Source: HK1 sp965215295
GTDB lineage: Bacteria; Pseudomonadota; Gammaproteobacteria; HK1
DNA: 64,000 nucleotides
Assembly: GCA_965215295.1 (NCBI GenBank)
Contig: OZ244045.1
Coordinates: 1,178,001 to 1,242,000, forward strand
Direction: 5' to 3'
The translations under genes were made by a program, and so were the position numbers. A model generated the notes under the pieces. It saw only the letters and a list, made by a program, of their open reading frames with translations. It made no database searches and had not been told where the DNA came from. This document shows, one piece after another, positions 54,432-64,000 of this stretch. Numbering within the stretch: position 1 is the first letter of the stretch; each line of letters starts with the position of its first letter.

Positions 54432-55739
54432 TCACCCGCGCCCGACGCACGTGTACTCGAACCCCAGCGAACGCATCGACCCCGGCTCGTAGACGTTGCG
54501 CAGGTCGATGAACACGTTCCCCCGCATCCGGCGCTTCACCTCCTCCATGTCGAGACCGCGGTATGCGTTCCATTCCGTGAGGAGCACGACCGCGTCAGCG
54601 CCGTCGAGAGTCTCGTAGACGTCGTCCACGTACTCGATCGAATCGGGCAGGTGCATGCGCGCCTGCGAAATGCCGTGCGGGTCCGTGGCCCGGACCCGCG
54701 CACCATTCTCGATGAGCGGCGGCAGGATCGCGAGCGACGGGGCATCGCGCATGTCGTCGGTCTCCGGCTTGAACGTGAGACCGAGCACCGCGATCACCTT
54801 CCCGGCCTCGTTCCCCCCGAGCGCCCTGCGGATCTTGGCGACCATCCGGAGACGCTGCGCCGCGTTGACTTCGATGACGGATTCGACGATGCGCACGGGC
54901 GCTCCGTGCTCCTGCGCAGTCCGGATGAGAGCCACCGTGTCCTTGGGAAAGCACGATCCCCCGTACCCGGGCCCCGGATGCAGGAACTTGCGCCCGATGC
55001 GCCCGTCGAGCCCGATGCCCCGGGCAACCGCATGCACGTCGGCGCCCACCGCCTCGCTCAGCGCCGCCATTTCGTTGATGAAGCTGATTTTCGTTGCGAG
55101 GAAGGCATTGGCCGCGTACTTGATGAGCTCCGCGCTCTCCAGGCTCGTGGCCACCATCGGAACCTCCGCGAGGTTCAGCGGCCGGTACAGCTCCCGCAGC
55201 TTCTCCTCGGCACGACGGCTCTCGACGCCGATGACGACCCGATCGGGGCGCATGAAATCGCCGACCGCGGCGCCCTCGCGGAGGAACTCCGGGTTCGAGG
55301 CGACGTCGAAATCCGCCTCCGGGTTGACTTCCGCGATGATCCGCCTGACCTGCCGCGCAGTGCCGATCGGGACCGTGGACTTGTCCACGACGACGCTGTA
55401 GTCCCGCAGCATCGGGGCAATCCGCCGCGCCGCGTCGTACACGAAGGACAGGTCGGCTTGCCCGTCGCCGCGGCGCGACGGCGTCCCCACCGCGATGAAT
55501 ACCAGCGCCGCGTCACCGACGCCTCCATCGAACTCGGTGGTGAAGCGCAGCCGCCCCTGCGCCACGTTGCGCTCGACGAGCTCGTCCAGGCCCGGTTCGT
55601 AGATCGGCATCAGGCCTTTTCGAAGCCGGGCGATCTTCGACGCGTCGAGGTCGATGCACGTCACGGATGCGCCGAACTCGGAGAAGCACGCCGCCGACAC
55701 GAGGCCGACGTACCCCGCACCAATCATCGCCACGTTCAC
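54432..55739 (-). CDS. ugd: UDP-glucose 6-dehydrogenase
   Basis: 435 residues. NAD motif MIGAGYVGLVSAACFSEFG, AVGTPSRRGDGQADLS, KSTVPIGTA, NPEFLREGAAVGDF, and the catalytic cysteine in HPGPGYGGSCFPKD identify UDP-Glc dehydrogenase. It converts UDP-glucose to UDP-glucuronate. The start is GTG. It sits between a second nucleotide-sugar dehydrogenase and galU. Confidence 0.93.
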   Translation of the reverse strand: MNVAMIGAGYVGLVSAACFSEFGASVTCIDLDASKIARLRKGLMPIYEPGLDELVERNVAQGRLRFTTEFDGGVGDAALVFIAVGTPSRRGDGQADLSFVYDAARRIAPMLRDYSVVVDKSTVPIGTARQVRRIIAEVNPEADFDVASNPEFLREGAAVGDFMRPDRVVIGVESRRAEEKLRELYRPLNLAEVPMVATSLESAELIKYAANAFLATKISFINEMAALSEAVGADVHAVARGIGLDGRIGRKFLHPGPGYGGSCFPKDTVALIRTAQEHGAPVRIVESVIEVNAAQRLRMVAKIRRALGGNEAGKVIAVLGLTFKPETDDMRDAPSLAILPPLIENGARVRATDPHGISQARMHLPDSIEYVDDVYETLDGADAVVLLTEWNAYRGLDMEEVKRRMRGNVFIDLRNVYEPGSMRSLGFEYTCVGRG

Positions 55740-55873
55740 CGGATCACGACTCCAGCCGCCGCCGGTGCGTCCTGCACCGATGGGCAGCCCCGTCCGTGTC
55801 CTCTCCCCGCTCCCGGCGAAGCGGAGGAAGCCGTGGGTTCGTACGCGGGCGCCGCATCACTGGCAATCGGCGT

Positions 55874-57159
<1,286 letters not shown>

Positions 57160-57160
<1 letters not shown>

Positions 57161-58170
57161 CAGCGAACGCCGTGGAATTCCTTGTACCAGTCGACGAACC
57201 GCCGGACCCCGACCTCGATCGGGGTGGCGGGCCGGTAGTCGAAGTCGTTCACGAGATCGTCGACCTCCGCGAAGGTGTCGGGCACGTCACCGGGCTGCAG
57301 GGGAAGGAAGTTCCTGTCCGCCTTGCGCCCGAGGCACGTCTCGATCGCCTCGATGTAGCGCTCGAGCCGCACCCATCGGTTGTTGCCGATGTTGTAGAGC
57401 CGGTGCGGCGCGGAGCTGGTGGCCGGATCGGGAGACTCCGCGGACCAGTGCTCGTTCGCGCGCGCGGGCCGGTCGAGGATCCGGACCACGCCTTCGACCA
57501 CGTCGTCGACATAGGTGAAGTCGCGGCGGTGGCGGCCGTGGTTGAACACGTCGATCGGACGGCCTTCGAGGATGTTGCGGGTGAACCGGAACAGCGCCAT
57601 GTCGGGCCGGCCCCAAGGTCCGTAGACGGTGAAGAACCGCAGCCCGGTGGCGGGGAGTCCGTAGAGGTGGCTGTAGGTGTGCGCCATCAGCTCGTTCGCC
57701 TTCTTGGTGGCGGCATAGAGCGACAGCGGGTGGTCGACGTTGTGCCGGACCGAGAACGGAAGGGTTCGATTGGCGCCGTAGACGGAGCTGGAAGAAGCGT
57801 AGGCGAGGTGGCCGACATCGTGGTGGCGGCATCCTTCGAGCACGTTGAGGAAACCGACGAGGTTGGCGTCGACATAGGCGTGGGGGTTCTCCAGCGAATA
57901 CCGGACTCCGGCCTGTGCGGCGAGATTGACGACCGCCGCGGGCCGTTCGCGCGCGAAGAGATCCTCGACCGCGGCGCGGTCCGAGATGTCGGCGCGTACG
58001 TCGCGAAAACCGGGGAACGTCCTCACGCGGTCGAGCCGCGCCTGCTTGAGCGAGACGTCGTAGTACGGATCGAGGTTGTCGACCCCGATGACCTCGTCGC
58101 CCCGCTCCAGCAGCCGGAGGGCGAGCGCGGCGCCGATGAATCCGGCCGCGCCGGTGACCAGTACCTTCAT
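57160..58170 (-). CDS. NAD-dependent UDP-glucuronate 4-epimerase-like protein
   Basis: 336-residue extended SDR. GAAGFIGAALALRLLERG binds NAD; ASSSSVYGANRTLPF and the YAATKKANE catalytic Tyr-Lys pair are present; GLRFFTVYGPWGRPDMALFRFT and DFTYVDDVVEG are typical of UDP-glucuronate 4-epimerases (CapI/GalE subgroup). With galU and ugd it could deliver UDP-galacturonate. First gene of the minus-strand sugar operon. Confidence 0.88.
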
Positions 58171-58588
58171 GGAGTCGGCTCCATCTCCCGACGGGCTTCG
58201 TGCCCGGTGTCCCGGATGAGCGCCACCGGCTTCCTGTCACGGCATCCCGGTCCGGCGTCGCCGATGCCGGGAGTTCCGGATTGCCGCCTGCCCGGCCAGT
58301 GACGGATGATCGTGCGGTGCTGCGCGCCGTTCCCGAGGAAGCCGGAATCCGCGGATCGCGGCAGGTTCCCCGTTCCCTGGCCCGGGACGCCGCGAGCGGG
58401 GAACCGGCGGCCACGAGGATCGCCTTTCGCTCGGCCTGCGTTCCGGCGGTCCGGCGGGCGGGTGCGGATCATGTCCGAGATGGCCGGGGATGTCGATCCT
58501 GTCATCGGGCATGGTGTGTCGGCGCCCGCCGGCGCGCCGTGTCGCAAGAACGTGGTGGTCCGCTCGTACGCCTCCTCCGGGCGGCGCC
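58171..58588. other. 418-base spacer, nothing recognised
   Basis: Between the start of the epimerase gene and the end of the cyclase gene. It is GC-rich, several frames are open by chance, and I see no supported gene, RNA or repeat. It should hold the promoter of the sugar operon, but no clear -10/-35 pair is visible. Confidence 0.5.
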
Positions 58589-60358
58589 TCATCCGGTTCC
58601 GCGGCTCCGTGGCGTCACCGGACCGGCGGGACCGACGGGACCGGTGACGACCTCCCGGATCTCCCTCGGATCGTCGATGGCATGGACCTCGACCCGTTCG
58701 CCGCGGCCACGGAGCTCGGCTTCGTGCAGAGGGTGGGCGGACAGGTCCAGGCCGGCCGCTTTCGTCACCGCGGTCGAGACGACCAGGGTGCAGCCGAGCG
58801 TCTTGGATTCGGCCTCGAGCCTCGCGGCCACGTTCACGTTGTCCCCGACCGCGGAGAAATTCGGCGACTTCGGCGGACCCATCGTGCCGACGATCGCGTG
58901 GCCGCAGTGGATGCCGATCCCGATGCGCAGCGGGTCGCCCAGCTCGCCTTCCAGGCTCGCGTTGAGCCTGGACATCCGGTGGGCCATCTCGACCGCGCCA
59001 CGAAGCGCCTGGCGCGCGCCGGTCGCGACGTCCGATTCCAGACCGTACAGCGCCATCAGCCCGTCCCCGGAGAACTGGGCGTAATGGCCGCCCGTCTCCT
59101 CGAGCGCCGCCCACATCTCGGAGAAGAACTGGTTGAGGATGAACACCACGTCATAGGGCAGCCGCTCTTCGCCGATCCCCGTCGAGTTCCGCAGGTCGAT
59201 GAACATGATCACCACCGTCTCCTCGCGCCCGGAAACACCGCCGGGCTGGTGGACGACCGCGGGCGACGCCCTGGCCGGAACCAGCGGGCTCACCGACAGG
59301 TCGCTCACCGGGCGGGCCTGGCAGGCCAGCCGCACGTTGGGGTCCGCCTTGATCCGGAGCAGCGCCAGGCTCTCGAGGTCGCCCGGCTCCGGCAAGGCGT
59401 CCAGTCCCCGGCCGACACGGACCCGGCAGGTCGTGCAGCGGGCGCGGCCGCCGCAGATCGCGGCGTGCGGGATGCCGGCGGCGCGCAACGCCTCGAGGAT
59501 GGAATGCCCGACCGGTGGCTCCAGGGTCCTCCCGTCCGCATGGTGCAGGCGGTAGCGCGGCCCCCGCGCGAGTGAGCGCAGGCGGCGGCGCCGCGCGAGC
59601 AGGGTCGCACCCACCACGATGACGAAAGCGAGGATGCCTCCCGTGTCGAGACTCGCGACCCGTTCGCGCATGGCCGGGTCCGTCGCTTCCGCCTCGGCGA
59701 AAATCGCCGCGCCCGCGCCTTCCTCGACGATCAGGCGCCGCACCTCGACCCCCGATTCGACGAATCCGAGCAACGAGAGCACCGGCAGCAGGAGCGCCGC
59801 GGCGTAGAGGTATGGCAGGGCCTTGGGGTACCAGGGCTTCAGTCGCAGCCAGAAGTGCAGACCGACGGCCACGTGCAGCCACACGACGAGCAGCAACGCC
59901 GTCTGCCGCACCAGCTCGAAGTCGTCGGTCCAGATGGCGCCCAGCACCAGCGGGTAGTCGACATCGATGCCGAGCAGCTCCCGGCTGCCGCGAGTGCCGG
60001 TCGCATGCGAAGCGATCAGCGGCACGACCAGCAGACCGAGGATCAGTTGCGCCGCCTCCCACCCCGGCATGCGAAGGGTGCTGCGACGGTAGAGCACCGC
60101 GAGCACCATCCAGAAATGGACCACGAGCGAGCCGTAGAGCAGTGCGAGCATCGGCGGGCTGCCCCACAGGGCCTGCATCGCCTCGCGCGCGCGCTCCATC
60201 GCGTCGATCGATACCAGGCCGAGCGCGTGGTTGCCGAGATGCAGCACCACGAACGCGGAAAACACCAGCCCGCTCCACAGCCGCAGCCTGCGTTCCAGCG
60301 CGGCGCGCCTTGCCCGCACCCGGTTCAGCCACCGGGCGGCCCCGTCGAGTTTCAACAT
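58589..60358 (-). CDS. Membrane heme/ferredoxin-linked class III nucleotide cyclase
   Basis: 589 residues, three parts. Residues 25-260 have about six membrane segments with His at 40, 44, 81, 118, 162 and 168, resembling the heme-b anchor of succinate dehydrogenase. Residues 270-350 form a [2Fe-2S] ferredoxin with C302, C308, C311 and C346 (CGGRARCTTC...C). Residues 375-560 are an adenylate/guanylate cyclase: metal-binding Asp388 (MFIDLRNST) and Asp432 (FSGDGLMALYG), and GDNVNVAARLE for the transition state. It probably makes cAMP or cGMP in response to redox state of the respiratory chain. Single gene. Confidence 0.88.
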   Translation of the reverse strand: MLKLDGAARWLNRVRARRAALERRLRLWSGLVFSAFVVLHLGNHALGLVSIDAMERAREAMQALWGSPPMLALLYGSLVVHFWMVLAVLYRRSTLRMPGWEAAQLILGLLVVPLIASHATGTRGSRELLGIDVDYPLVLGAIWTDDFELVRQTALLLVVWLHVAVGLHFWLRLKPWYPKALPYLYAAALLLPVLSLLGFVESGVEVRRLIVEEGAGAAIFAEAEATDPAMRERVASLDTGGILAFVIVVGATLLARRRRLRSLARGPRYRLHHADGRTLEPPVGHSILEALRAAGIPHAAICGGRARCTTCRVRVGRGLDALPEPGDLESLALLRIKADPNVRLACQARPVSDLSVSPLVPARASPAVVHQPGGVSGREETVVIMFIDLRNSTGIGEERLPYDVVFILNQFFSEMWAALEETGGHYAQFSGDGLMALYGLESDVATGARQALRGAVEMAHRMSRLNASLEGELGDPLRIGIGIHCGHAIVGTMGPPKSPNFSAVGDNVNVAARLEAESKTLGCTLVVSTAVTKAAGLDLSAHPLHEAELRGRGERVEVHAIDDPREIREVVTGPVGPAGPVTPRSRGTG

Positions 60359-60485
60359 TCGACCACCCGGAGATCGGCCCGGATCTCGTTCAGCGGGTTC
60401 GTACCGGGGGTTCCGAGGCGCCCGGATCCTCGTTTCCGCGCGTCCACCGCGCTTTCGAACCGGCGGGAACGGCTGAAACCGGCAT

Positions 60486-60563
60486 TGGCGTCCCCAACGG
60501 GATTCGAACCCGTGTCGCCACCTTGAAAGGGTGGTGTCCTAGGCCAGGCTAGACGATGGGGAC
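60486..60563 (-). tRNA. tRNA-Glu(TTC)
   Basis: Minus strand, CCA encoded. Acceptor GTCCCCA pairs with TGGGGAC; the anticodon loop CTTTCAA gives TTC; T-loop GGTTCGAATCC. It lies 40 bases downstream of tRNA-Ala, probably in one transcript. Confidence 0.96.
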
Positions 60564-60603
60564 GGAGCATGCTTGCGCCGGCTTGGCTGGCGCACGGGGA
60601 CGA

Positions 60604-60679
<76 letters not shown>

Positions 60680-60735
60680 GTGCGATCAAGCGGCGGGAGG
60701 GTAGACAAGGGCCATGCCGGAGTCAAGAACGAGCA

Positions 60736-60895
60736 TTTTCCGACAGCAATTCTCATTTTGCTCGTCGGGTCCCGCGGCAGGACCGGCACGACCGTCGATC
60801 TGCCCCCGATCTGCCCCGGATCGAGTCGCAAGGAGAAGACGGCTTGCGGCTCAGGGTGAAGTCAGGCGCCAAAATGAGAATTGCTGGTTTTCCGA
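60736..60895. mobile_element. MITE-like element, possibly IS21-related, with target duplication
   Basis: A perfect 17-bp terminal inverted repeat, CAGCAATTCTCATTTTG (60744-60760) and its complement (60870-60886), bounds about 143 bases of GC-rich sequence with no transposase. TTTTCCGA occurs immediately left (60736-60743) and, after one G, right (60888-60895), like an 8-bp target-site duplication. Ends beginning with CA are typical of the IS21 family, so it may be a non-autonomous derivative; that assignment is inference. It lies just upstream of the tRNA-Ala/tRNA-Glu pair. Confidence 0.75.
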
Positions 60896-61051
60896 TGGGG
60901 CGCGAGCCTGAACCGGCGGTGTTGATCCCCCCGGGAGGCGGGTCCGGACGGACCGGTCGAGGCGCGGCGGGAGTTCCGGGAGAGCCACCGCCGCTCCACA
61001 CCCCTCGCCGCCTCCCGGGGGAAGGTGCGCGGGAGCGGTTCGTACCGGCGT

Positions 61052-63709
61052 TCACAGGTGGTAGCGCATCCGCGTGAAGCGTTGCCGGAACCGGACGACC
61101 TCGGCGCGCCGCGATCCGGGAGCGGTGGACCCTCCTTCGAGGAGGACGCTCGCCAGGAGCCCCGCCAGCTCGGCGAAGTCCGTCTCGTTCATGCCGAACC
61201 GGGTCATCTCCTGGGTCCCGAGGCGTATCCCCGACGCGGCGGCGAAGCTCGCATCGTCGTGGAACGCCTGCGGGTTGGTGATGATGTTGGCCCGCTCCAG
61301 CCGCGCCGCCATCTCGCCACCGGAGCCTCGCGCGCCCCGCACGAGGACCTGGTGGGTATCGGTGTAGCCCGCCCCGGGATCGCCTTCGATCGCGAGGCCG
61401 TGGCCCGCGAGGGCGGTGGCGAACGCCCTGGCGTTGCGGATCACCTGCGGCTGGTACTCGTGGCGATGGTGGATCATCTCGTAAGTCGCGCCGAGCAGGC
61501 CGAGCAGCGTCCCGAGATGGTGGTTGCTCACGTGTCCGGGGAATGCGCGCGACCTGACGAACTGCCAGAACTCCTCGAACGCGTGGCCGGGGACGATGTT
61601 GCCGAGGATCACTCCCCGTTGAGGGCCGAAGAACGTCTTGTGGGTCGAGCCGGTGACGACGTCCGCGCCTTCGGCCAGCGGATCCTGGAAGTGTTCACCG
61701 AGCAGGCCGAGCACGTGGGCGCCGTCGTACATCACGAGGGGTCGTTCGGGGTTGTCGGCGCCGAACTCCGCGTGGATGAATTCGACGATGGCCCTGACCG
61801 GCTCGGTGTGGATGATCACGCTGCGCCCGAAGACGACGAGGTCCGGCCTCCCCTTCCGGATGAGCTCCCGGGTCGCTTCGACGTCGATCGCGTGGGGGCG
61901 ATCGCTCCGTGGCACGAAATGGTCCACGGCGGGCCGTTCGGTCCTCGGGTCATGGGCGACGTAGTTCCTGAGCGCGCCGCCCGGCTGGGCGCTCAGGTGG
62001 CCGCCCTTGTTGAGGTCGTGGACGAGGACCCGTCGCAGGGGCCGGGGCGTGCGGCGGCCACGGTGACGGTTGCGGAACTGCTTCAGCGCATCGTAGACGG
62101 TGTCGTTGGCCATCTGCCCGCTGATGACCCGCACTTCCGCGTCCCGGCATCCGAACAAGGTCCGCAACGCCGCGACGAGCTCCTCCTCTTTCTCCATGCT
62201 GAACGCGGTGCCCCTGTAGTACCGCACTTCCTCGGAGTTCGCCCCGAGGGCGCGCAGCCGGTTGTGCTCGTTGTAGCGCCCGGCCGGATCGGAAACGCAC
62301 AGGCGTTCCACGAACTCCGAGACGCAGTTCTCGGACGGGATGAGGTTGACGCATTCGGCGCGCCGCCACCGCTGGTTGCTCCCGGCCTGCTCCACCAGCC
62401 GGGCGGCCATCGCTTCAGCCTGCGAGACCGGCGCACGCCTGCCCTCGGCCGGAGGCTCGAACCCGCCGAAGGGTCGCACGAACGGCGCAACCGGCCATGC
62501 ATTGCGCTCGACGACCTCGGCGGTGGCGGCGTTGCCCCGGCCGTCGCGCACCTCGACCCGGAGCGGTGCGTCGCCGCGCGGCAGCAGGTCCGAACGCAGC
62601 AACGCGAGCCCTGCCGGGCGCATCGCGTGTTCGTCGCCGGGCGCCGCCTCGATCCCCTCTCCTTCGAACACCGCGCAGGGCACCGTGGTGCCCGAGGTGA
62701 TCCACCCCGCTTCCTCTCCCCGGTACATGACCCGGTAGCCTTGGCGCAGTGGCCGCCGGCCGTCGAAGACCGCGACCGGCTGCACCAGGTGCGTCAGCCG
62801 CCGTTCGGCCGGCGGGGTGGCCAGCTCGCGCCGCAGGATCAGCTCGTACTCCGCGCGCTGCGCCCTCAATGCCGCGCTCCCGACGAAGTCCCGCTCCGGG
62901 CTCGTTCGTACCGCGAACCGGGCCAGCGAGTTCGCAAACAGCGGGATGTCGCGGCCGTCGGGTCCCGGCCCGAGCTCGTGCCCGTACAGCGGCAGGCCCG
63001 CCTCGAGACGCAACGAGTCCCTGGCGCCGAGCCCGGCCGGCACCGCGCCGGCCTCGACGAGCCGCTCCCACAGCCGCGCCGCGACGCCGCTCTCGGGGAA
63101 GAGCTCGAAGCACACCGGTTCGCCCGTGTAACCGGTTCTCGCCACGACGAGGTCCCGGCCCTCGAAAGCGGCCACCGAGATCCGGTTGCGCTTGTTCTCC
63201 GGCAGCTCGCGGGCGTCGACCAGACGCGTGAGCACGTCGCTCGCGGCCGGACCCTGAAGCGAGAGCATCGCGATCTCCTCGCTTTCATCCACCAGATCGA
63301 CGCCGCTCGCGGGCAGGTACCGGCCGAGCCATTCCCGGTCCACGGCACGGTTCCCGGCGTTGACGACGAGCAGGAAGTCCTCGCCGGCGAGCCGGTAGAG
63401 GTACGCGTCGTCGACCGCCCCGCCCGTCTCGTTCGCGATGAACGTGTACTGCGCCTGCCGGGGATCGAGCCCGGATGCGTTGTTGGTGAGCGTATCGAGC
63501 AGAAACGACTCGGCGCCGGGTCCCGTCACCCGGAAACGGCCCATGTGGCTCACGTCGAACAGGCCGGCGCCGCGGCGGGTCGCGAGGTGCTCGGCGATGA
63601 TCCCGGTCCGGTACTGCACCGGCATGCTCCAGCCGGCGAAGTCCACCATCTTTCCGCCGTGACCCTCGTGCCAGCCATGGAGCACGGTCCTGCTCGGCGA
63701 TTCGCTCAT
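61052..63709 (-). CDS. GcvT-like aminomethyltransferase fused to serine hydroxymethyltransferase
   Basis: 885 residues. Residues 1 to about 430 are GcvT-like: FAGWSMPVQYRTGIIAEHLATRRGAGLFDVSHMGRF, LSLQGPAASDVL, GYTGEPVCFELFPE and GLGARDSLRLEAGLPLYGHEL. Residues about 455-885 are SHMT-like: ECVNLIPSENCVSEFV, RYYRGTAFSMEKEEEL and the PLP lysine Lys691 in GSTHKTFFGPQRG. A single chain could take aminomethyl or N-methyl carbon to methylene-THF and join it with glycine to serine. No gcvH or gcvP is nearby. The fused layout is unusual; SHMT and GcvT are normally separate proteins. Single minus-strand gene. Confidence 0.9.
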   Translation of the reverse strand: MSESPSRTVLHGWHEGHGGKMVDFAGWSMPVQYRTGIIAEHLATRRGAGLFDVSHMGRFRVTGPGAESFLLDTLTNNASGLDPRQAQYTFIANETGGAVDDAYLYRLAGEDFLLVVNAGNRAVDREWLGRYLPASGVDLVDESEEIAMLSLQGPAASDVLTRLVDARELPENKRNRISVAAFEGRDLVVARTGYTGEPVCFELFPESGVAARLWERLVEAGAVPAGLGARDSLRLEAGLPLYGHELGPGPDGRDIPLFANSLARFAVRTSPERDFVGSAALRAQRAEYELILRRELATPPAERRLTHLVQPVAVFDGRRPLRQGYRVMYRGEEAGWITSGTTVPCAVFEGEGIEAAPGDEHAMRPAGLALLRSDLLPRGDAPLRVEVRDGRGNAATAEVVERNAWPVAPFVRPFGGFEPPAEGRRAPVSQAEAMAARLVEQAGSNQRWRRAECVNLIPSENCVSEFVERLCVSDPAGRYNEHNRLRALGANSEEVRYYRGTAFSMEKEEELVAALRTLFGCRDAEVRVISGQMANDTVYDALKQFRNRHRGRRTPRPLRRVLVHDLNKGGHLSAQPGGALRNYVAHDPRTERPAVDHFVPRSDRPHAIDVEATRELIRKGRPDLVVFGRSVIIHTEPVRAIVEFIHAEFGADNPERPLVMYDGAHVLGLLGEHFQDPLAEGADVVTGSTHKTFFGPQRGVILGNIVPGHAFEEFWQFVRSRAFPGHVSNHHLGTLLGLLGATYEMIHHRHEYQPQVIRNARAFATALAGHGLAIEGDPGAGYTDTHQVLVRGARGSGGEMAARLERANIITNPQAFHDDASFAAASGIRLGTQEMTRFGMNETDFAELAGLLASVLLEGGSTAPGSRRAEVVRFRQRFTRMRYHL

Positions 63710-64000
63710 GGAGCACCCCTCGTGTGCCGTGCGCGACGCCTGCGACGCCCGTGGCGGACGACGGCGCGATCACGTCCGGCGAGCGGCGTTCTAAGGTCCT
63801 CCCGATCCCGACGACCGGAGCCGTTCCCCGGACCTGCCGTCGATCGGGGAGCCGCCCGGCGTCTTCCGTCTCCCCGGGCTTCGCAAGGTCGATCCGGCAG
63901 ATGACGCCGCGATGCACGGCACGGGTGTGAGCGCGGCACGCCCGTCGTCGCGACGGCAAGCCAACCGCAAGCTAACGCAACTCGCCGGTCCGCTCCAGCG
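63710..64000. other. Right-edge spacer, nothing recognised
   Basis: 291 GC-rich bases upstream of the GcvT-SHMT gene. No supported coding frame, RNA or repeat. It should contain that gene's promoter, but no clear boxes are visible. Confidence 0.4.

Overview
The window is high-GC bacterial DNA, most likely from a gammaproteobacterium. Reasons: the run trpS-scpA-scpB-rluB, a YciB septation protein, clpS-clpA, an IspH of enteric length, a short 4.5S-type SRP RNA, and tRNA genes that encode their CCA ends. There is no rRNA and nothing that fixes genus. Opposite-strand open frames are common because of the GC content, and I treated them as shadows.

Left part (1-18 kb). A visibly AT-richer operon runs off the left edge: a large beta-class adenine methyltransferase, a 63-residue nucleotidyltransferase and the start of a third gene. 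It looks like a type III-like restriction or defence locus. Then comes core genome: a HhH-GPD glycosylase without the usual lysine, rluB (apparently starting at CTG), scpB, scpA, an Fe-S type TrpRS, an AAA/DUF4143 ATPase, yciB, dapE, an ArgD-type aminotransferase, clpS-clpA, a phosphopantetheinyl transferase and a flavin reductase.

18-29 kb. ispH follows a GlcD-type FAD oxidase, which is divergent from a 5-oxoprolinase across a 22-bp minisatellite. At 24.6-29.2 kb lies an accessory island: an HNH nuclease, a NYN nuclease, an IS remnant, and a tightly coupled Schlafen AlbA_2/GHKL ATPase plus ParA pair. This pair is the best candidate for an undescribed system.

29-52 kb is a one-carbon region. 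It has a corrinoid protein, an MtrH-like methyl-THF:corrinoid methyltransferase and a corrinoid reductive activator. Next come folD, folC, two complete heterotetrameric sarcosine-oxidase clusters (soxBDAG), metF, metK and ahcY, then a three-gene split nitrile hydratase/thiocyanate hydrolase with a His-rich metal subunit. Methyl groups taken from N-methyl compounds can enter THF, be interconverted by FolD and MetF, and feed the SAM cycle (MetK, AhcY). A GcvT-SHMT fusion at 61-63.7 kb belongs to the same theme.

52-64 kb. 4.5S RNA, tRNA-Ser(GGA), a Phd antitoxin with a decayed VapC toxin, and a nucleotide-sugar block (epimerase, UDP-HexNAc-type dehydrogenase, ugd, galU). Then a membrane heme/ferredoxin/cyclase fusion, tRNA-Glu and tRNA-Ala, a 144-bp MITE-like element with target duplication, and the GcvT-SHMT fusion.
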